A DNA stretch of 64,000 bases from Eumeta japonica (Eukaryota; Arthropoda; Insecta; Lepidoptera; Psychidae), in NCBI GenBank assembly GCA_005406025.1, contig BGZK01000016.1, forward strand, positions 186,001 through 250,000, given 5' to 3'. Shown piece by piece: positions 1 through 11,960 of the stretch. The translations under genes and the position numbers were made by a program. Each line of letters begins with the position of its first letter. Positions within the stretch are counted from its first letter, which is position 1. A model generated the notes under the pieces. The model saw nothing but the letters and a program-made list of their open reading frames with translations. It did no database searches and had not been told where the DNA came from.

Positions 1-1240
1 GTTGTCACCGAACATCGCACCTGTTGCAACTTGCGTGTCAAAATTAGGGCCACTTCAGGTGTGTCAAACTATTCCACATATTACGTCTAGAGGTATTCAT
101 CAACGTCGGATATATATTCTCCTATTTTAGTACAAATCCCTGATAATATACAGAAAAATATTAAAATATGACATTTACAGTCGTTTAAGGAATTAAATTA
201 CGAAAGTTTCGTAGATAGTAGACCTACCTATATTATATCTTAAATACGATTTGTCGAATAAATAGAAATCAACATTTGCGGCCTGACAGTTTCAGAATTA
301 GTTTTAATACCGCATGTACTTCTTCATAAAGTAGGTGTCAAGAATTACTACCAAATTATATTACAGCCATTGTTTTCTCATTTTATGAGCCCTTGTTTTC
401 CCTTTTTACATTTTAATTGTAATCGTCATGATAAACGGCAAGTTGCAGCACTTGGGAAAGATTTTGCTATGAAAATTGAAAATTTAAACACAAATCGTTA
501 GTAGCGAAATCATAGTCTTACTATATGTGTAGATTATAAAAGTATATAGAATTTTTCTATTTAAATGTATTCAATAGGAATTTTTATAAACTTAATAATT
601 ATTCTATAAATATAATAAAACAGTAGAACCCGAGGCGTCTGTATAGTGAAGGTGTATTGGTAAAATGGAGAGGGAATGATAAGAAAAAGGTAATCAGATT
701 TCATCCATTTTGACATCACATTCCCTGATGTCAATGTCATGCATCGAAATTGACAACCGACAACCAGATCGGTTTCAAACATAATTAACAAAATCATATA
801 CAAGCATCTTCTTGTGTAGAACACTTCAATGATGACGCTTCAACGAGTGCCCGCAGACAGAGCACACGTCGGCGTCAATATTTGATCAGCGCCGCGGGCG
901 ACTGTCCAACTTATTACTTACGCAATAAGTTATTAATGCGGGCGAAGCGTTCCGCGAAGGGCGCATGAGCCGATCGTATTCTGATTTCCTTCGCCCTCAT
1001 TTATAAAACACGCCGGATAAGGGCAGGTTACTCTCCGGGGCTTTCCCGGCTCGCCCCGGAAGTGATGCAGATGACCTCTCCTCTATTTTACAGCCTCGGG
1101 CTTCGCTATTCTATACACAAACGACGCTCATATAGTGAGTGGATATGCTTTTTTCTCTTTTTAGTCTTACATTTATACGATAAGGCATCGCTACGGATGG
1201 ACGGAAAACTCAATTAATAAAATGAAATGTAGAAAAATTA
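1..1240. repeat. Segmental duplication block A, copy 1 (intron 4 of paralogue 1)
   Basis: Nearly identical (roughly 1-2% different by eye) to 26018-27260, which lies in intron 4 of paralogue 2, in the same orientation relative to the exons. Similarity stops at about 1240/27261. The block includes a GC-rich patch at 860-1130, unlike its AT-rich surroundings. No coding feature is recognised; the open frame at 561-824 recurs in the other copy only because the DNA is duplicated. Confidence 0.9.
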
Positions 1241-4200
1241 GAAAATATTGATTGCTAAATATGAAAATTTTCCCCAAAACCTCATTACAAATAAAATGTA
1301 GACAAATCGTAATTTTAAATATTAGTTTTAGACACATGAAACTTATAAAACATAAAATTATTAATGCAAGAAAGTTCTGATGTAAATTAATTTCTTATAG
1401 TTTGTTAAGTAAATAAGAACTTATTGAGTTATAACATTAAAATCAATAAAACAATAAACAGTATATGTTTCCTCCATCTGATATTAAACGATGCTTTACA
1501 TAGATATACTTTACTTAAAGTATATAGAAACAAGTATTTTTGTAACTTAACACTGCAAGTCACCGCAAGAGCACGGTCTTTGACGGTCCTAACATAAGAT
1601 CAAGTGGCTTGGAATTTGATTTCAGTGCACGGTGTCGGTAAATGTTTAAAGTGGTTATATAGTGACCATTGTCACCGATGCGATGATAACATCCAAAATC
1701 AATGACATAACATCATTTCTGAGATACAGAGCAAGTGGTTTTATTTCATTTAATTCAGTAGTTCCGTAATTTTTTCACCCTTTTGTGACGAGGAGAAGGT
1801 AAATCTGCGCACGCTTATACGACCCTGCGTGTAGGGAGGTGGAGCAGAAACCTATGAAAGTACCCTTCTGAAAACTGTCTCAACTACGATACAGTCATTT
1901 CTTCCCTAATAGCATAGTTGTTTTTAGGGTTGCTTAACTTCACTGAAGACGGCTGGATAGCGCAAGAAGACACTAACAGTGAGTGACTTGTCCTATGGAC
2001 GATTTTTGAACGGAATAATTTTCCTGAACATGGAAAATCACTGAGACACCAACATCAGTTGAGTCCATCGAGCGCGGGAGCGTCCTAGTGAATGAAATGG
2101 GATGACCTGATTAATGGTTAATGATTATGGGAGTCCTATTCGTACTATTTAGGCTATGGATTCTTTTACTTCTAAAAGCCTCTCACCCTTAACTGTTAAG
2201 TCGTCAGGAGGATTTCATATAATATATTTTATGGCCTACGGATAATACGATAAGAAAGTGACACGTCTTAAAAGACTGCTGAAGAGTCAAGTCACATCAC
2301 TGCCGTGGTAGCGTTCCATGGTGGTGAAGAAGCGCTCGGATGTGTTCCTCGTGTATTTTGTGATTTAAGGGAGTTTTAGATCACTACGAGGTATTGAACT
2401 TCTAACTGGGCGTCCATGGCTCTTTGGGAAAATTTATTTTCGACTATTTGAAGCTTGTATACTGCGTTCGGGGCGGCGTGAATAAATATAAATAATGCGT
2501 ATGTCATCGTCGAACTTATGCACATTTAGTATATTATAACGCATTTTGCTTAGTGAAAATTTACTTTTCTTATACAACTTACCATTGAAACGTGCTTGTA
2601 ATAAAATTACTGTTTTCTTAAAGGACTGGATATAGTTTCGGAAATGCGAATTTTTTTCTAAGGTGATACTTACCTAAATATCACCTTAGAAAAAAATTAA
2701 ATTGTTATATTTTAATTATAATTAAATTGCAACGGAATGAGCGCATGCGACATACGAAGGAAAGCGAGTGTTCCGGGAAACTATGATTAGATTCCTATTC
2801 TGGCTATAATTGAAATGCTTCTGACTTTTTCTGTTTGACCTGTATACTCTAAGTTAGGGACAATCGATCCAACTCATAGACGATCGTCTGAAGGGAATGG
2901 TATATGCTTTTTAATAACCCGTACATACCACCTTTACATCGCGATATCACCTGCAAAGAGCACGAGTTGGACGCCTAACATCGGACGTGGTATGTCGTTT
3001 ATGTACGCGGAATACAGAAGGAGTCAGAGGCTGAAGCCTCGAGGTACTCCCGCTCTGATGGTCTCCTTGTCGAACGTATGTTTTCTTACTGGATTACGAA
3101 ATGCCTATTACTAATGTATAATGTGAGTGTAATATGAATGATGCGTATAAGCTCTGAAATATTCAATCACATTTATATTTATTGTAGATAATTGTTATAT
3201 TTCGTAATATTTTTTATATATTTTTGCTGCTTTTAGGAGGTACCTACAATATTAGCCTTCAATTACAATTCAAACTCAGATTACATATTACCACGTTTTG
3301 TTGTTATATGTCATTGCCTCAATATCATTCCCTCATGAAAATTATAGAGGAGAGAGTGATTATTATAAGTATTAAAATTCTTTACATTTGAAAAATTTAC
3401 AGTTTTACAGCTATTAATTAATTATTTCCACTTTTCGTTTTACCTCTCGTTCGTAAGGTAGTTATATCTCAAGAAGAACGAGCAAAAAAAAATGAGGATA
3501 GATCTTTTCAAACCAATTACATAGAAATACAAACATATATAAAACTATTGCAGGAAAATATCTGTAAGAAATCGAGCTCACTATGTCCATTTATCCTCCA
3601 AATATGCAGAGATTGTATAATACCCTTTGTGCAAAGTGTTTGCTTAATAAATACTTTAAATTTGTATAAGGGTAAATTGCATATCCACAGGAATCTTATT
3701 AAACATAGCCCCCTAGATGAATTTGTGATCCTATTATTCGTCGATTAACATGTAAACACAGATTATTTTTATTTCTAGTATTGAAATTGTGTCTATCATC
3801 ACTATTTTTATTAAAACGTTCAAAAATTTTTTAACATGTAATAAATTTTGATAAATAAACTGTGATGCCACAATTAAAAATCCAATTTCTTTAAACTAAC
3901 TTCTAAGAGAAACACGAGATCCCAGTCAGAAAATTGCGCGAATGGCCCGCTTTTGCAAAACGAAAGTTCTGTGAACATCCGCAGCATGTCCCCAAAGCAG
4001 GATGCCATGTGACATTAAGCTAGGGAAACAGCCAAAATAAACCAATGTGGCGGTTTTGATATCGAATAAATTTCTTGTTTTTTTAATTGCTGTTGCAGCA
4101 GAGCTAAGCCTATTCCCCAACTCACTGATATGAAGACCCACCTGAAGTATATTATTTATTATCTAAAGTAAGACCTAGGAATAGAGTAGCGTCAACAAGC

Positions 4201-5983
4201 TCTAATTCCTTGTTTCTTATTAAAATAGAACCAGATCCATTTTTTATATTCGGAATTGAGAATTTCACACATTTTGTGTTCTTGTTATTAAGAAGTAAAT
4301 TATTTAGAGTAAACCTTTTTTCAATTTTAGAGATAGCAATGTTTACATCGTCATAATCGAGTGGACGTCTTTTAACTTTGAATTATAAAAAGTATCATCT
4401 GCGAACAGTACTATCTCATGAATGTCCTTAACAAGGCTAGGTAAGCCATTAATATAAACTAAAAACAGAAACGTGGCATCCCCATGCGGACCACGGACCC
4501 AGACAATCTCATGTCATTGACATCGACCTTCTGAGCCTATTAGTCGAATACGATGCCAGTAGGTCGAATGCACGACCCATAACTCCATACTGATGTAGCT
4601 TCCTGATCAGTGTTTCGTGATTTACACAGTCGAACGCCTAGGAGAGATAGCAAAACACTCCTGTCGCTTTCCGCGAAATTTTTTCTACACCAGCATCGAT
4701 TGTTATTATGAGTAAAGTTACGATATGTCAGTTTTCCATATAGTTAATATTATTATTCATTTTGTCTTAGGAAAATTTTTTATATCATGTATAACAAAAA
4801 CCTTAACGACATCGCAATTTTTTTGAAATAAAAGGGCCGAAAATGCCTGCTGTGTTTTAAAACAAGTTCCAAATGTTAAAAACCAACTTTTAGAATGAAA
4901 TAATTTACATTCTTGAAAACAATTGATAATTGTTTTCTAAATTAACCATACATTTGTTTCACCTAAAGATCCCTCCTTAAAAATTGTATTTTTTATTACT
5001 CCACTATTTTGATTTAAACGAATAAAAAATTAGAATCAGTTAAAATAAGGATTTTAATGCACTATAGACTACATTTAAAAAAAATCGCCAATTTTGTAAA
5101 GTTATATTTATTTATTTTCGATTACTCGTTTTTGGAATTTTTTGGAGAACTACCCGAACATCAGTAAAGTAAGGGAAATATATAGTCCATTGTCCACCAT
5201 CAAACAACGATCAAGTTGTTTGATGGTGTGGTGGACAACAATGCCATCTCTGGTTACCTTAATTCCCAAGTAAAAACTTAAAATACTTGTTGTCTTTTAA
5301 GGTTCAAAAACTGACTTCTGATGTGATAAACCCATATTAATAAGAATAGTCTCAGTTAGAAATATTCCCATAAGCATTTTGTTCACCAATATGCTAACAA
5401 GGAAATCGAACATTGCATCTATTTCCCGTCAATAGACAGCGCGCGCGCCGGGTGACGCCTTAACGGGCGAGGCGTCGCTCGATGGCATCGGTTCAGTGAA
5501 ATAACCTAATTTAAAGCGACGTTCAATTAAAACTTAGATCATTAGAAGATTCCGGCAGCAGATTAGCTCACGCACCTGGAAGTTCGAGGAGGATATGCGC
5601 AAATATTTGATGTCCCTCCCCTCGAAGCTGCGCCCGCCGGAGACCACCGTCACCACGTCGGGGAACCGGCTCGCCAGCTCCGTCAGGTAGGCGTCCACCT
5701 GGAAGGTTTGGAGAGGTTAAATATTTTAATTGAATACCTTCAGTGACCAGAGTATTAAATTTGTAAAAAATAAACTAAGGACTTCAAAATGAATGCATTA
5801 GTTGTTACTGTTATACGGATTTACAATATTGTTTTCTTGGACGAAATAGAAAAATACTATTTTGCGTTTCAACAAAAAAAATTGTTTAACTTAAACAAAT
5901 TAACAATAACAAAAGTTAAGTTGTTTAACTTTAATTATGTTATATTTTATCCAGTAGACATATATATGTCTACTGGATACATA

Positions 5984-6019
<36 letters not shown>

Positions 6020-6047
6020 ATGTGGTCCCAAAGCATGCGTCTAACGC

Positions 6048-6084
<37 letters not shown>

Positions 6085-9000
6085 GCACGCACACACACAC
6101 ACACGCAAGCATCGCACGCACGAACACATACACACACATTATATGTATTGTTAAGATATATATATTTATACAAATTATAGTGTAAGTTACATATATAATA
6201 ATAACATGTTTTTATTAAATTTTGCAAGACATTATAAAAACATAATAAAATCGACCATAAAATAAGGAAATAGTAAAGTACTATGCTCTGCTCGTGGCGC
6301 TGCTCACGCGCATACAAAATTGTTACTTCTTGTGTATTGACCGATCACACTCTCATTCATGATCCGGATTGCCCTCCTGTTCTCGGATTTGGTGCCAGTC
6401 CCACTCTCGATTCAAATTCGTCTCGCTCTCGACCCGATCGCGATTCCGCTTTTGATTTCAAACTCAGTCTCGATCGTTTCTGGTAAAATTCTTGATTCCC
6501 GTCCCACTTTCAATTCTAATTTTAAGTTACAAAAGGACGTATAGGCAGACAGACAAACAAAATTTAAAAAATAGTAGAATTAGGATCTGTGAGTCATAGA
6601 AGGAATAACGTAATTATTAAGAAATTGTATATATATACATGTACAGGCACATAGTACAGATCTATCAGTATCGTAGATAAGAAGTTGTTCGCGTTTGCAG
6701 GAGTGCCTTCTTTATTTAATCTTCATCTTTAAATATTCATATCTTAATTCGTTCAAAAATTATTTTGAAAGTTGTACTAGTCTCCCATACCGAATGAACG
6801 CCAACCAATTTATTTATATAAAGCAATCGTTTATTGTTCTTACAGCTATAAATGTTATCATATAATTCTAAATAAATGTAATAGGTAATAACGCCAATAT
6901 TTTAGACTACTGTCTTCACAATGCTGTAGGCATATTCACAAACTATTACAACAAATTAGTGAATAAAATTATATATTTTTTTGGGATTTGAAAGATAGCA
7001 AATTTGTTGATCACACTTCAGTTAAGTTACGACTTTTAAAAAGAACAATTTATCCGAAATATTGTTCACATATTAACGATCAATATCTTTCTTTCAAGCA
7101 AAACTATAGCTAACCCAGCAACTCTGTTCTATTCTTTCTGGTATGTAGCGTGCTCATAAAGTATATGCCCGCTGCTCGTGGAAATAAAACGAATTTCTTT
7201 GTTTATGCTCGTCGTCGATATGTACATTGAAATCAAAAAAAAGGATGGCGCGAAAATACTGTTCATGTTAAAATACCAATACCAATTTTCATAGTAATCT
7301 GTTCAACAACTACGTAAATCAATGCATTGCAATACGGTCCGGTAGCGAGTTACATCAAACTCTCATCAATTTTATCTATATCGCCAAAAAAATAAAGTGT
7401 TCAAAATATGGTTATTTGAAAGAATTTATTGTGAGTAAAAATAATTAATAATGAACATTTTTACGCAAGTTACTTCTCAACCAATACTCACCACGGCATA
7501 TCTGTGGATGGTGTCGAACGACAGCCCGATACGCGGCTCGCTGCGGCTTGTCCGGTTTGCAGCGGCGGCTAACATAGAATCTTCCAGGTCTAAAAGTCTG
7601 AAATCAGTATTACCACAGTTCAAATGCAAACCACATAATAAAAAGAGCTCTTCATTTAAAACTACACCAGCACTCAAATTCACAACCATGTATAACTAAC
7701 GTAAAGCGGTACTTCGTAGTATTGGCACGGCATACTCACTCCTTGATGTTCACCACGTCGAGCCGGTATTGCATTCCTGCTTCATCTAATTTAGATAGGA
7801 ACACGTCTCTGACGTTCGCCGGGACGAGGACCGGGGCGGCTGACCCCGGGACTGGGTGAGCCCACACATCCACGCCCAGTCGCTCTTCTAAGAAACCCAG
7901 AATTCTCGCGTCATCTTCGTTGTTTACTGTTACCTCGTACAGAGAGTGTCTGCAATGGAAACACATTAATTCATTTATGTGGTAAATAAAACTTAGCTCT
8001 ACGAGTATAAAAATGATAACTATATAGACATTACGAATATGTATATAAACAACAGTAGGCTCAAGGAAGTAAAATTTTAGTGAGCCTACTATTGTTTCAT
8101 TTTAACTTTTATAGCTGTCGGTACCTCATTGTGGCGCAGCAGTGGCGCCTTTGAACCCGCATGCTGCGCTGTTATTTTTTTAACTCATGTGCAGATTCAA
8201 ATATTAAATTCCAATAGCTTTTAAGGTTATATAACGCAGCTAGTCAATGCCTTATAATTGAGTTGTTCGTCTTTTGGCAAGATCCTTTTTCTCAGAGACG
8301 CGTGGCGGTATGAAGTTGAAATTAATATTTAATACTTTAGTCTGGGGTCCTTTCGAAACGTAAAAACATCAAGGTTCTAAGTCAACATAATTTAAAAAAT
8401 CGGTCAAAACACGGCCATATTTCATAACTGATGTTTTGTAACTCGAATGGAAATCAAAACCTATAAGTTACTTCCCATTGAACTAGAATCATGAAATATG
8501 GCAAGAAGAAAGGTCTCACAGTATAAGTAAAAGGAACAAGGCTGAAAATTGTTAATTTGTAAGTCATATGAAGAAAAAACTTAAAACTTTTGAAAATTTG
8601 AATTATTTTAAACACTTCGAGATTTTTTTGGAAAAATCGCCAAAGTTGCTAAGTATTTAATGCCCGAGACCGATATTTCGCCAGTATCGGTATAAAAAAC
8701 AGACAAAAAGCATTGAGACTCTTGACGGATAAACTAGCTTATACACAATTGCGAGCCCTGTTCTAACTTCTCCGGTTTTTTACGGCTTGCAATGATTTAC
8801 AATGTTGTAAAAGTAGTCTGTTTACATTATCTATTTCGAATAACACCCGCACTAAAACCTGTCAATGTACGCGTGTTTGATGTTTTTACATCATGTTTAA
8901 TATGTAAATTAAAGATTTTGAATGCATCTTAATTTATATTGTATTAACTTACTGTAACGCAACCACATAAGATTACCGGTATCGTCACTAATGATCCTTA

Positions 9001-9348
9001 ACACTTTCCTGACAATATGTACATGTGTGATTGCGTGAGTGATATATTAATAGGTTTTAAATTTTTTGTAGAAATGTAAGTCAAATAAAATCAATTAAGA
9101 ATTAATTCTGTACAAAGGTAACAAAAACAGAGCTGACAAATAACTAACCCCTTAATTTAGATTCTTAGAAATAGAATTTGAACGTGGTAAACACGTTTAA
9201 TTCCTTAGAGGTATCATAAACTGTAAATTCTAACATATTGGACGTGCATTAAGATACGTTCAAAATTTTATACTAACCCATCATAAATCTCGTTTTTAGC
9301 CAACACGCAACTCAGTGAAAAGCACAACACAACGACGTAGCGGAACAT
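1..9348 (-). CDS. Zinc carboxypeptidase (M14) zymogen, paralogue 1; exons 1-4 only, runs off the window
   Basis: Secreted metallocarboxypeptidase that would remove C-terminal residues from dietary peptides (family knowledge). Exons read on the minus strand: 9278-9348, 7740-7949, 7492-7597 and 5576-5698, all with GT-AG borders and intron phases 2, 2, 0, 0. They encode residues 1-170: signal peptide MFRYVVVLCFSLSCVLA, the activation propeptide and the first strands of the catalytic domain, ending SSNFQ at a donor GTGCGTG. The zinc motif HxxE, the His ligand and the catalytic Glu are not in the window. Paralogue 2 has its HAREW exon about 620 bp beyond the point equivalent to position 1, so the missing exons 5 and 6 are expected just outside. 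No stop or frameshift is seen in the visible 170 codons. Whether the gene is complete cannot be decided here. Confidence 0.88.
1250..3100 (-). mobile_element. Retroelement debris with a Jockey/CR1-type reverse transcriptase fragment
   Basis: This part of intron 4 has no counterpart in paralogue 2, so it is an insertion or was lost there. On the minus strand, 3075 down to about 2930 reads a broken reverse transcriptase: an RAGVP-R-G-F block, then LLYSAYINDIPRP, then LVLFAGD, where the usual catalytic motif is FADD. The second Asp is replaced and stops interrupt the frame, so it is dead. The region 1560-2500 is probably part of the same or related debris, but I cannot assign it. Confidence 0.6.
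2649..2698. repeat. Perfect 20-bp inverted repeat with 10-nt loop
   Basis: Arms 2649-2668 and 2679-2698 are exact reverse complements (core CTAAGGTGATA) separated by ten bases. It lies inside intronic retroelement debris. It could be the remnant of a miniature inverted-repeat element; no function is implied. Confidence 0.85.
3430..4700 (-). mobile_element. Jockey-clade non-LTR retrotransposon, 5'-truncated copy 1
   Basis: On the minus strand, 4392-4409 encodes the reverse transcriptase catalytic motif LFADDTF, preceded by AFDCVNHETLI and GPLLFLVYINGLP-like segments. Positions 3926-4141 keep the RT C-terminal part ending in GILLWGH and LQKRAIRAI, a typical Jockey/CR1 ending. The frame then shifts into a 3' untranslated region that runs to about 3435, near an ACGAGxGG-like tail shared with the copies at 22890 and 63888. 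Frameshifts and stops make it inactive. It sits in intron 4 of paralogue 1 and is absent from paralogue 2. Confidence 0.8.
5190..5240. repeat. Imperfect hairpin (CCACCATCAAACAAC arms)
   Basis: The sequence TTGTCCACCATCAAACAAC is followed after a GATCAA loop by its reverse complement, with one 2-nt insertion. It is intronic, with no flanking evidence of a transposon. Confidence 0.7.
5431..5745. repeat. Duplication block B, copy 1 (around exon 4)
   Basis: Nearly identical to 27898-28215. It covers exon 4 of paralogue 1, which is 100% identical to exon 4 of paralogue 2, plus about 145 bp downstream and 45 bp upstream. Flanks on both sides are unrelated between the two genes. Confidence 0.9.
5576..5698 (-). 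CDS. Paralogue 1 exon 4
   Basis: 41 codons from VDAYLTEL to SSNFQ, the start of the M14 fold. The acceptor is CCTTCCAG and the donor GTGCGTG. It is GC-rich and identical at all 123 positions to 28046-28168. The equivalent stretch in paralogue 3 is fused to the following zinc-motif exon. Confidence 0.92.
5949..5978. repeat. 30-bp perfect palindrome
   Basis: ATCCAGTAGACATAT is followed directly by its reverse complement, with no loop. It abuts the TA/CA microsatellite tract, so it may have arisen with that unstable sequence. Confidence 0.9.
5980..6140. repeat. Compound microsatellite (TA)n / (CA)n
   Basis: A (TA)n run to about 6014, then (CA)n at 6049-6080 continuing as interrupted CA/CG dinucleotides to about 6135. 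Open frames of up to 121 aa across it are artefacts of the simple repeat. Confidence 0.95.
6290..6530 (+). repeat. Dispersed TCGATYCCG-rich repeat, member 1
   Basis: A run of degenerate hexamer-like units (variants of TCGATT and CCGATC with TCTCG) in intron 3 of paralogue 1. The same texture occurs at 33290, 39540, 40540, 50290, 50630 and, inverted, at 61630. It is probably an old non-autonomous element; the family name is unknown. Confidence 0.55.
7492..7597 (-). CDS. Paralogue 1 exon 3
   Basis: 106 nt encoding ELLDLEDSMLAAA...TIHRYAV, the end of the propeptide and the activation region. It enters in phase 2 and leaves in phase 0 (donor GTGAGT). It contains an NRT sequon and Arg residues where gut trypsin could cleave. 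Identical to 29310-29415. Confidence 0.92.
7740..7949 (-). CDS. Paralogue 1 exon 2 (propeptide)
   Basis: 210 nt from HSLYEVTV to VVNIKE, the carboxypeptidase activation peptide fold. Acceptor TTGCAG, donor GTGAGT, phase 2 at both ends. Protein-identical to the paralogue 2 exon at 29558-29767, and the same length as exon 2 of paralogue 3. Confidence 0.93.
8001..9277. other. Intron 1 of paralogue 1
   Basis: AT-rich intron sequence. From about 8730 onward it shares diverged similarity with 36000-36530, the proximal part of intron 1 beside the distal first exon of paralogue 2. No other gene or element is recognised. Confidence 0.6.
9278..9348 (-). CDS. Paralogue 1 exon 1 (signal peptide)
   Basis: 71 nt: the start codon at 9346-9348, a 17-residue hydrophobic signal (FRYVVVLCFSLSCVLA) and KNEIYD, leaving in phase 2 at donor GTTAGT. 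It differs from the distal first exon of paralogue 2 at 15 of 71 bases, far more than the downstream exons do. Confidence 0.9.
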
Positions 9349-9426
9349 CGTGAGATCTATGAAAAAAAACCCTGAACCTTCTTACTTTTATTTACCTAAA
9401 TCATTGATTTCAGATAACTATCCTGA

Positions 9427-9455
9427 GTTTTAATCGCACTCGATTACAGATAAAC
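9427..9455 (-). promoter_or_regulatory. Core promoter of paralogue 1: GATA site plus TATA-like box
   Basis: On the minus strand TTTATCTG (9454-9447) is followed 12 nt later by ATTAAAA (9434-9428), about 80 nt before the start codon. The same pair with the same spacing lies upstream of paralogue 2 (36712-36686) and, with a canonical TATAAAA, of paralogue 3. GATA factors drive many insect midgut genes (established); use here is inferred. Confidence 0.55.
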
Positions 9456-9905
9456 GGTAATTCCTCATCAATCAAATCGTCTGGACATAGAGAACCATAA
9501 AATAGAAACAATTCTTATAAAACACAAAAATGTAGGTATGAAAATCTCATACATGGAAATGTTTATCGTGATATAGCATAAAATTATATACGTGTTGGTA
9601 ACTCACGAAGAAATCAATTAGCGATAATATTATTTTGTGATAATCGATAAGATATTGACGGCGATAACGGTATTCTTGAAAAACCAAATTTAATCCGCTA
9701 TCGCTTATAATTGCAGCAATAGTATCAGAACAAAAATGAAATTTATAACCAAACGTACGACACAAAAACATGATCTACATGCGCACTAAATAATTGTCTT
9801 AGAAACTCTAGTGTAGTCGCAGTGAAACGAAATAAATCATTAATCCGGTACTTAATAGTCATTAGCCAGCTAGTGGCTTAGTCTGTAAAAACTGTGTTAA
9901 TGCGT

Positions 9906-11099
9906 GTGTGTTAATGACATACAAGAAAAGATTGATGAATGTCAACGAAGCAAGAGAGATATGCAAATAGCGTTCCATGTAGAAAATCTATAGTCTGTCT
10001 ACCCTTCTGGGAAATAGGCGCGAGTTTATATTATTATTAAAATACACAGGCACCTATCTATTAGAAAGTGATATTTTTGATGAGCACCACCTAAAGTTAT
10101 CGACGCGTAGATTAGAAATAAAATCGTGTGAATTAGTTCAAAATATAAAATTGTTGAAAATCGTTATGTGCCATATGTCTTTCATATTTGTTTATCTGAT
10201 GTGTTCACAAGACGTATACTTCGTCTATGCTCATATTAGCGAGACAGAAAAAACATTTAAATGATATAGTGACAGATTTATTATCAAAATACAATACGTA
10301 ATTTATAAAGATTTTATTCCCTTTAACTGACTTATAGATAAAATTACGCAATTAAGTCACCTTTCCTGACTTTCGAATACTGACAGTCAAACAATTTGAA
10401 ATATTGTTTCAAATTGTTTTTTACGTGCGTTTTTTATGAACATTAACTATATAAATTATAGGAATAAGTTAAATTAGAGCAATTAAGGACTGTATTTAAA
10501 GAGCGACTAATTAAGTTTCTTAAGATTTGTAGACGACCTAGTTTTGCTATCAGAGCTTAGCTCTCAGCTACAGCACACGGTCGAAATTTGCACCGTGATT
10601 CGAAGCGATTACAAAAAGCCAAAATATCGAGAGATGACGTTGTTCAACTGAGTGACAGAAAAATGTTAAATTTTGTACCAAACGCTAATTTTCGGTTAAA
10701 CAAACTCAGTTTCACCGACAATTATTTCTAAGGTTTTCATATAAGAACACAATTTATTCTAAAATTATGATATAATTAGAATAATACGGCAAAATGCCTT
10801 TCAGACCTTTTGCCTTTGTGCTGTTAAACACAAATACACACATATCCGTGATAACTACAATTGGCGGAATTTTAGAAAGGACGAGCTTTACGAATGGGCT
10901 ACGTCATTTTAGCTCACGACAAATTCTTTGAAAAAAATATTTCATCAGGGTACTGCTTAGCCAGTCGCCCGACAATTTTATGTTTACCTTTCAGTATCGT
11001 CAAATAATATATAAAAAAAAATATTGTTCGATAATTCTTTGATCATCAAACACCTCAGAATATTTTCTTGACTTTTATATGAATTATAACAATAATACA
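9906..11099. other. Intergenic, nothing recognised
   Basis: Upstream similarity to the paralogue 2 promoter region fades at about 9905. Beyond that I see AT-rich sequence without reading frames, repeats or known motifs. Confidence 0.5.
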
Positions 11100-11960
11100 C
11101 ATTTAGGGTTCCTTCATGAAATTACAGAAAAATTGAAAATGAAATGATTTTATTGCAATTGAATCAAAGGTCCATAAAAAGTATCAAGGGTTTGACCCCC
11201 CTTTAGGGTTTCGAGAGAATTATTAAAGACCTTTATACTTTAACCGAATAAAATAAATAGTATGATAACGGAGAATGGAGACAACTAAAAACAAGAAAGG
11301 TATATTCGATACATTTTTAAGGTTCCGTAAGAATTGCTGAGAAGTTTTTTAATTTAACCGAATTTAATAAAATTAAGAATTGAGATATCTGACAATGATT
11401 AAAGATATATTCGATACATTTTTAAGATTCCGTGAGAATTACTGAGAACTCTTACAATTTAACCGAATTCAATAAAATTTGTACCAAGACGACGAATAAT
11501 AATGAAAGAATTTTCGATACATTTTTAATATTCCGTGAAAATTACTAAGAATCGTTATCATTAAAATGATTTCAATAAAATGAAACTGAAATGTCAATAA
11601 AGGATATTCAGTATATGTTTTAGGGCTCTAGGAATATTACTAAGAATCCATAAAATTAAACCGTTTTCGCTGAAATTTCCACAAATTATTCTAATTAGTA
11701 CAAAGAGTTAGTGGTTAGAGTGGCTTATAGTTCGGTGATTGTGTTTTGTGAGATTAATAAGCACTTTTATAATATAATTTGAGTGATTTCAATAAAATTG
11801 CTATGGAGATAGATAGCTTAAAGCAAGAAAAAGGTTTTTTTTCTTTTGTGGTTAAGTTTCACGAAAAATTATTAAAAATAGGGATATGAGTGAACCAATT
11901 TCGCTAAAATATTCACTATATTAAACGAGATATATCTTAGTAAGATATATTTTAGAATAC
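11100..11960. repeat. Degenerate tandem array, ~103-bp unit
   Basis: A motif of ATTCGATACATTTTTAA, then TTCCGTRAGAATTACTGAGAA and AACCGAATTCAATAAAAT, recurs at about 11305, 11410, 11513 and 11605, with more diverged units on both sides (about seven in all). Spacing is 97-104 bp. No reading frame; an old satellite-like expansion. Confidence 0.7.

Larger units (their letters stand above)
7455..8000. repeat. Duplication block C, copy 1 (exons 2-3)
   Basis: Matches 29273-29818 almost base for base across exon 3, the 142-bp intron and exon 2, then ends abruptly in unrelated introns. There is one synonymous change in exon 2 and none in exon 3; intron 2 differs at a handful of sites. Confidence 0.92.

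Noticed and set aside
5789..6317. Open frames of 62-121 aa on both strands
   Set aside because: They are translations of the TA/CA microsatellite and contain long runs of HT or CV; no gene.
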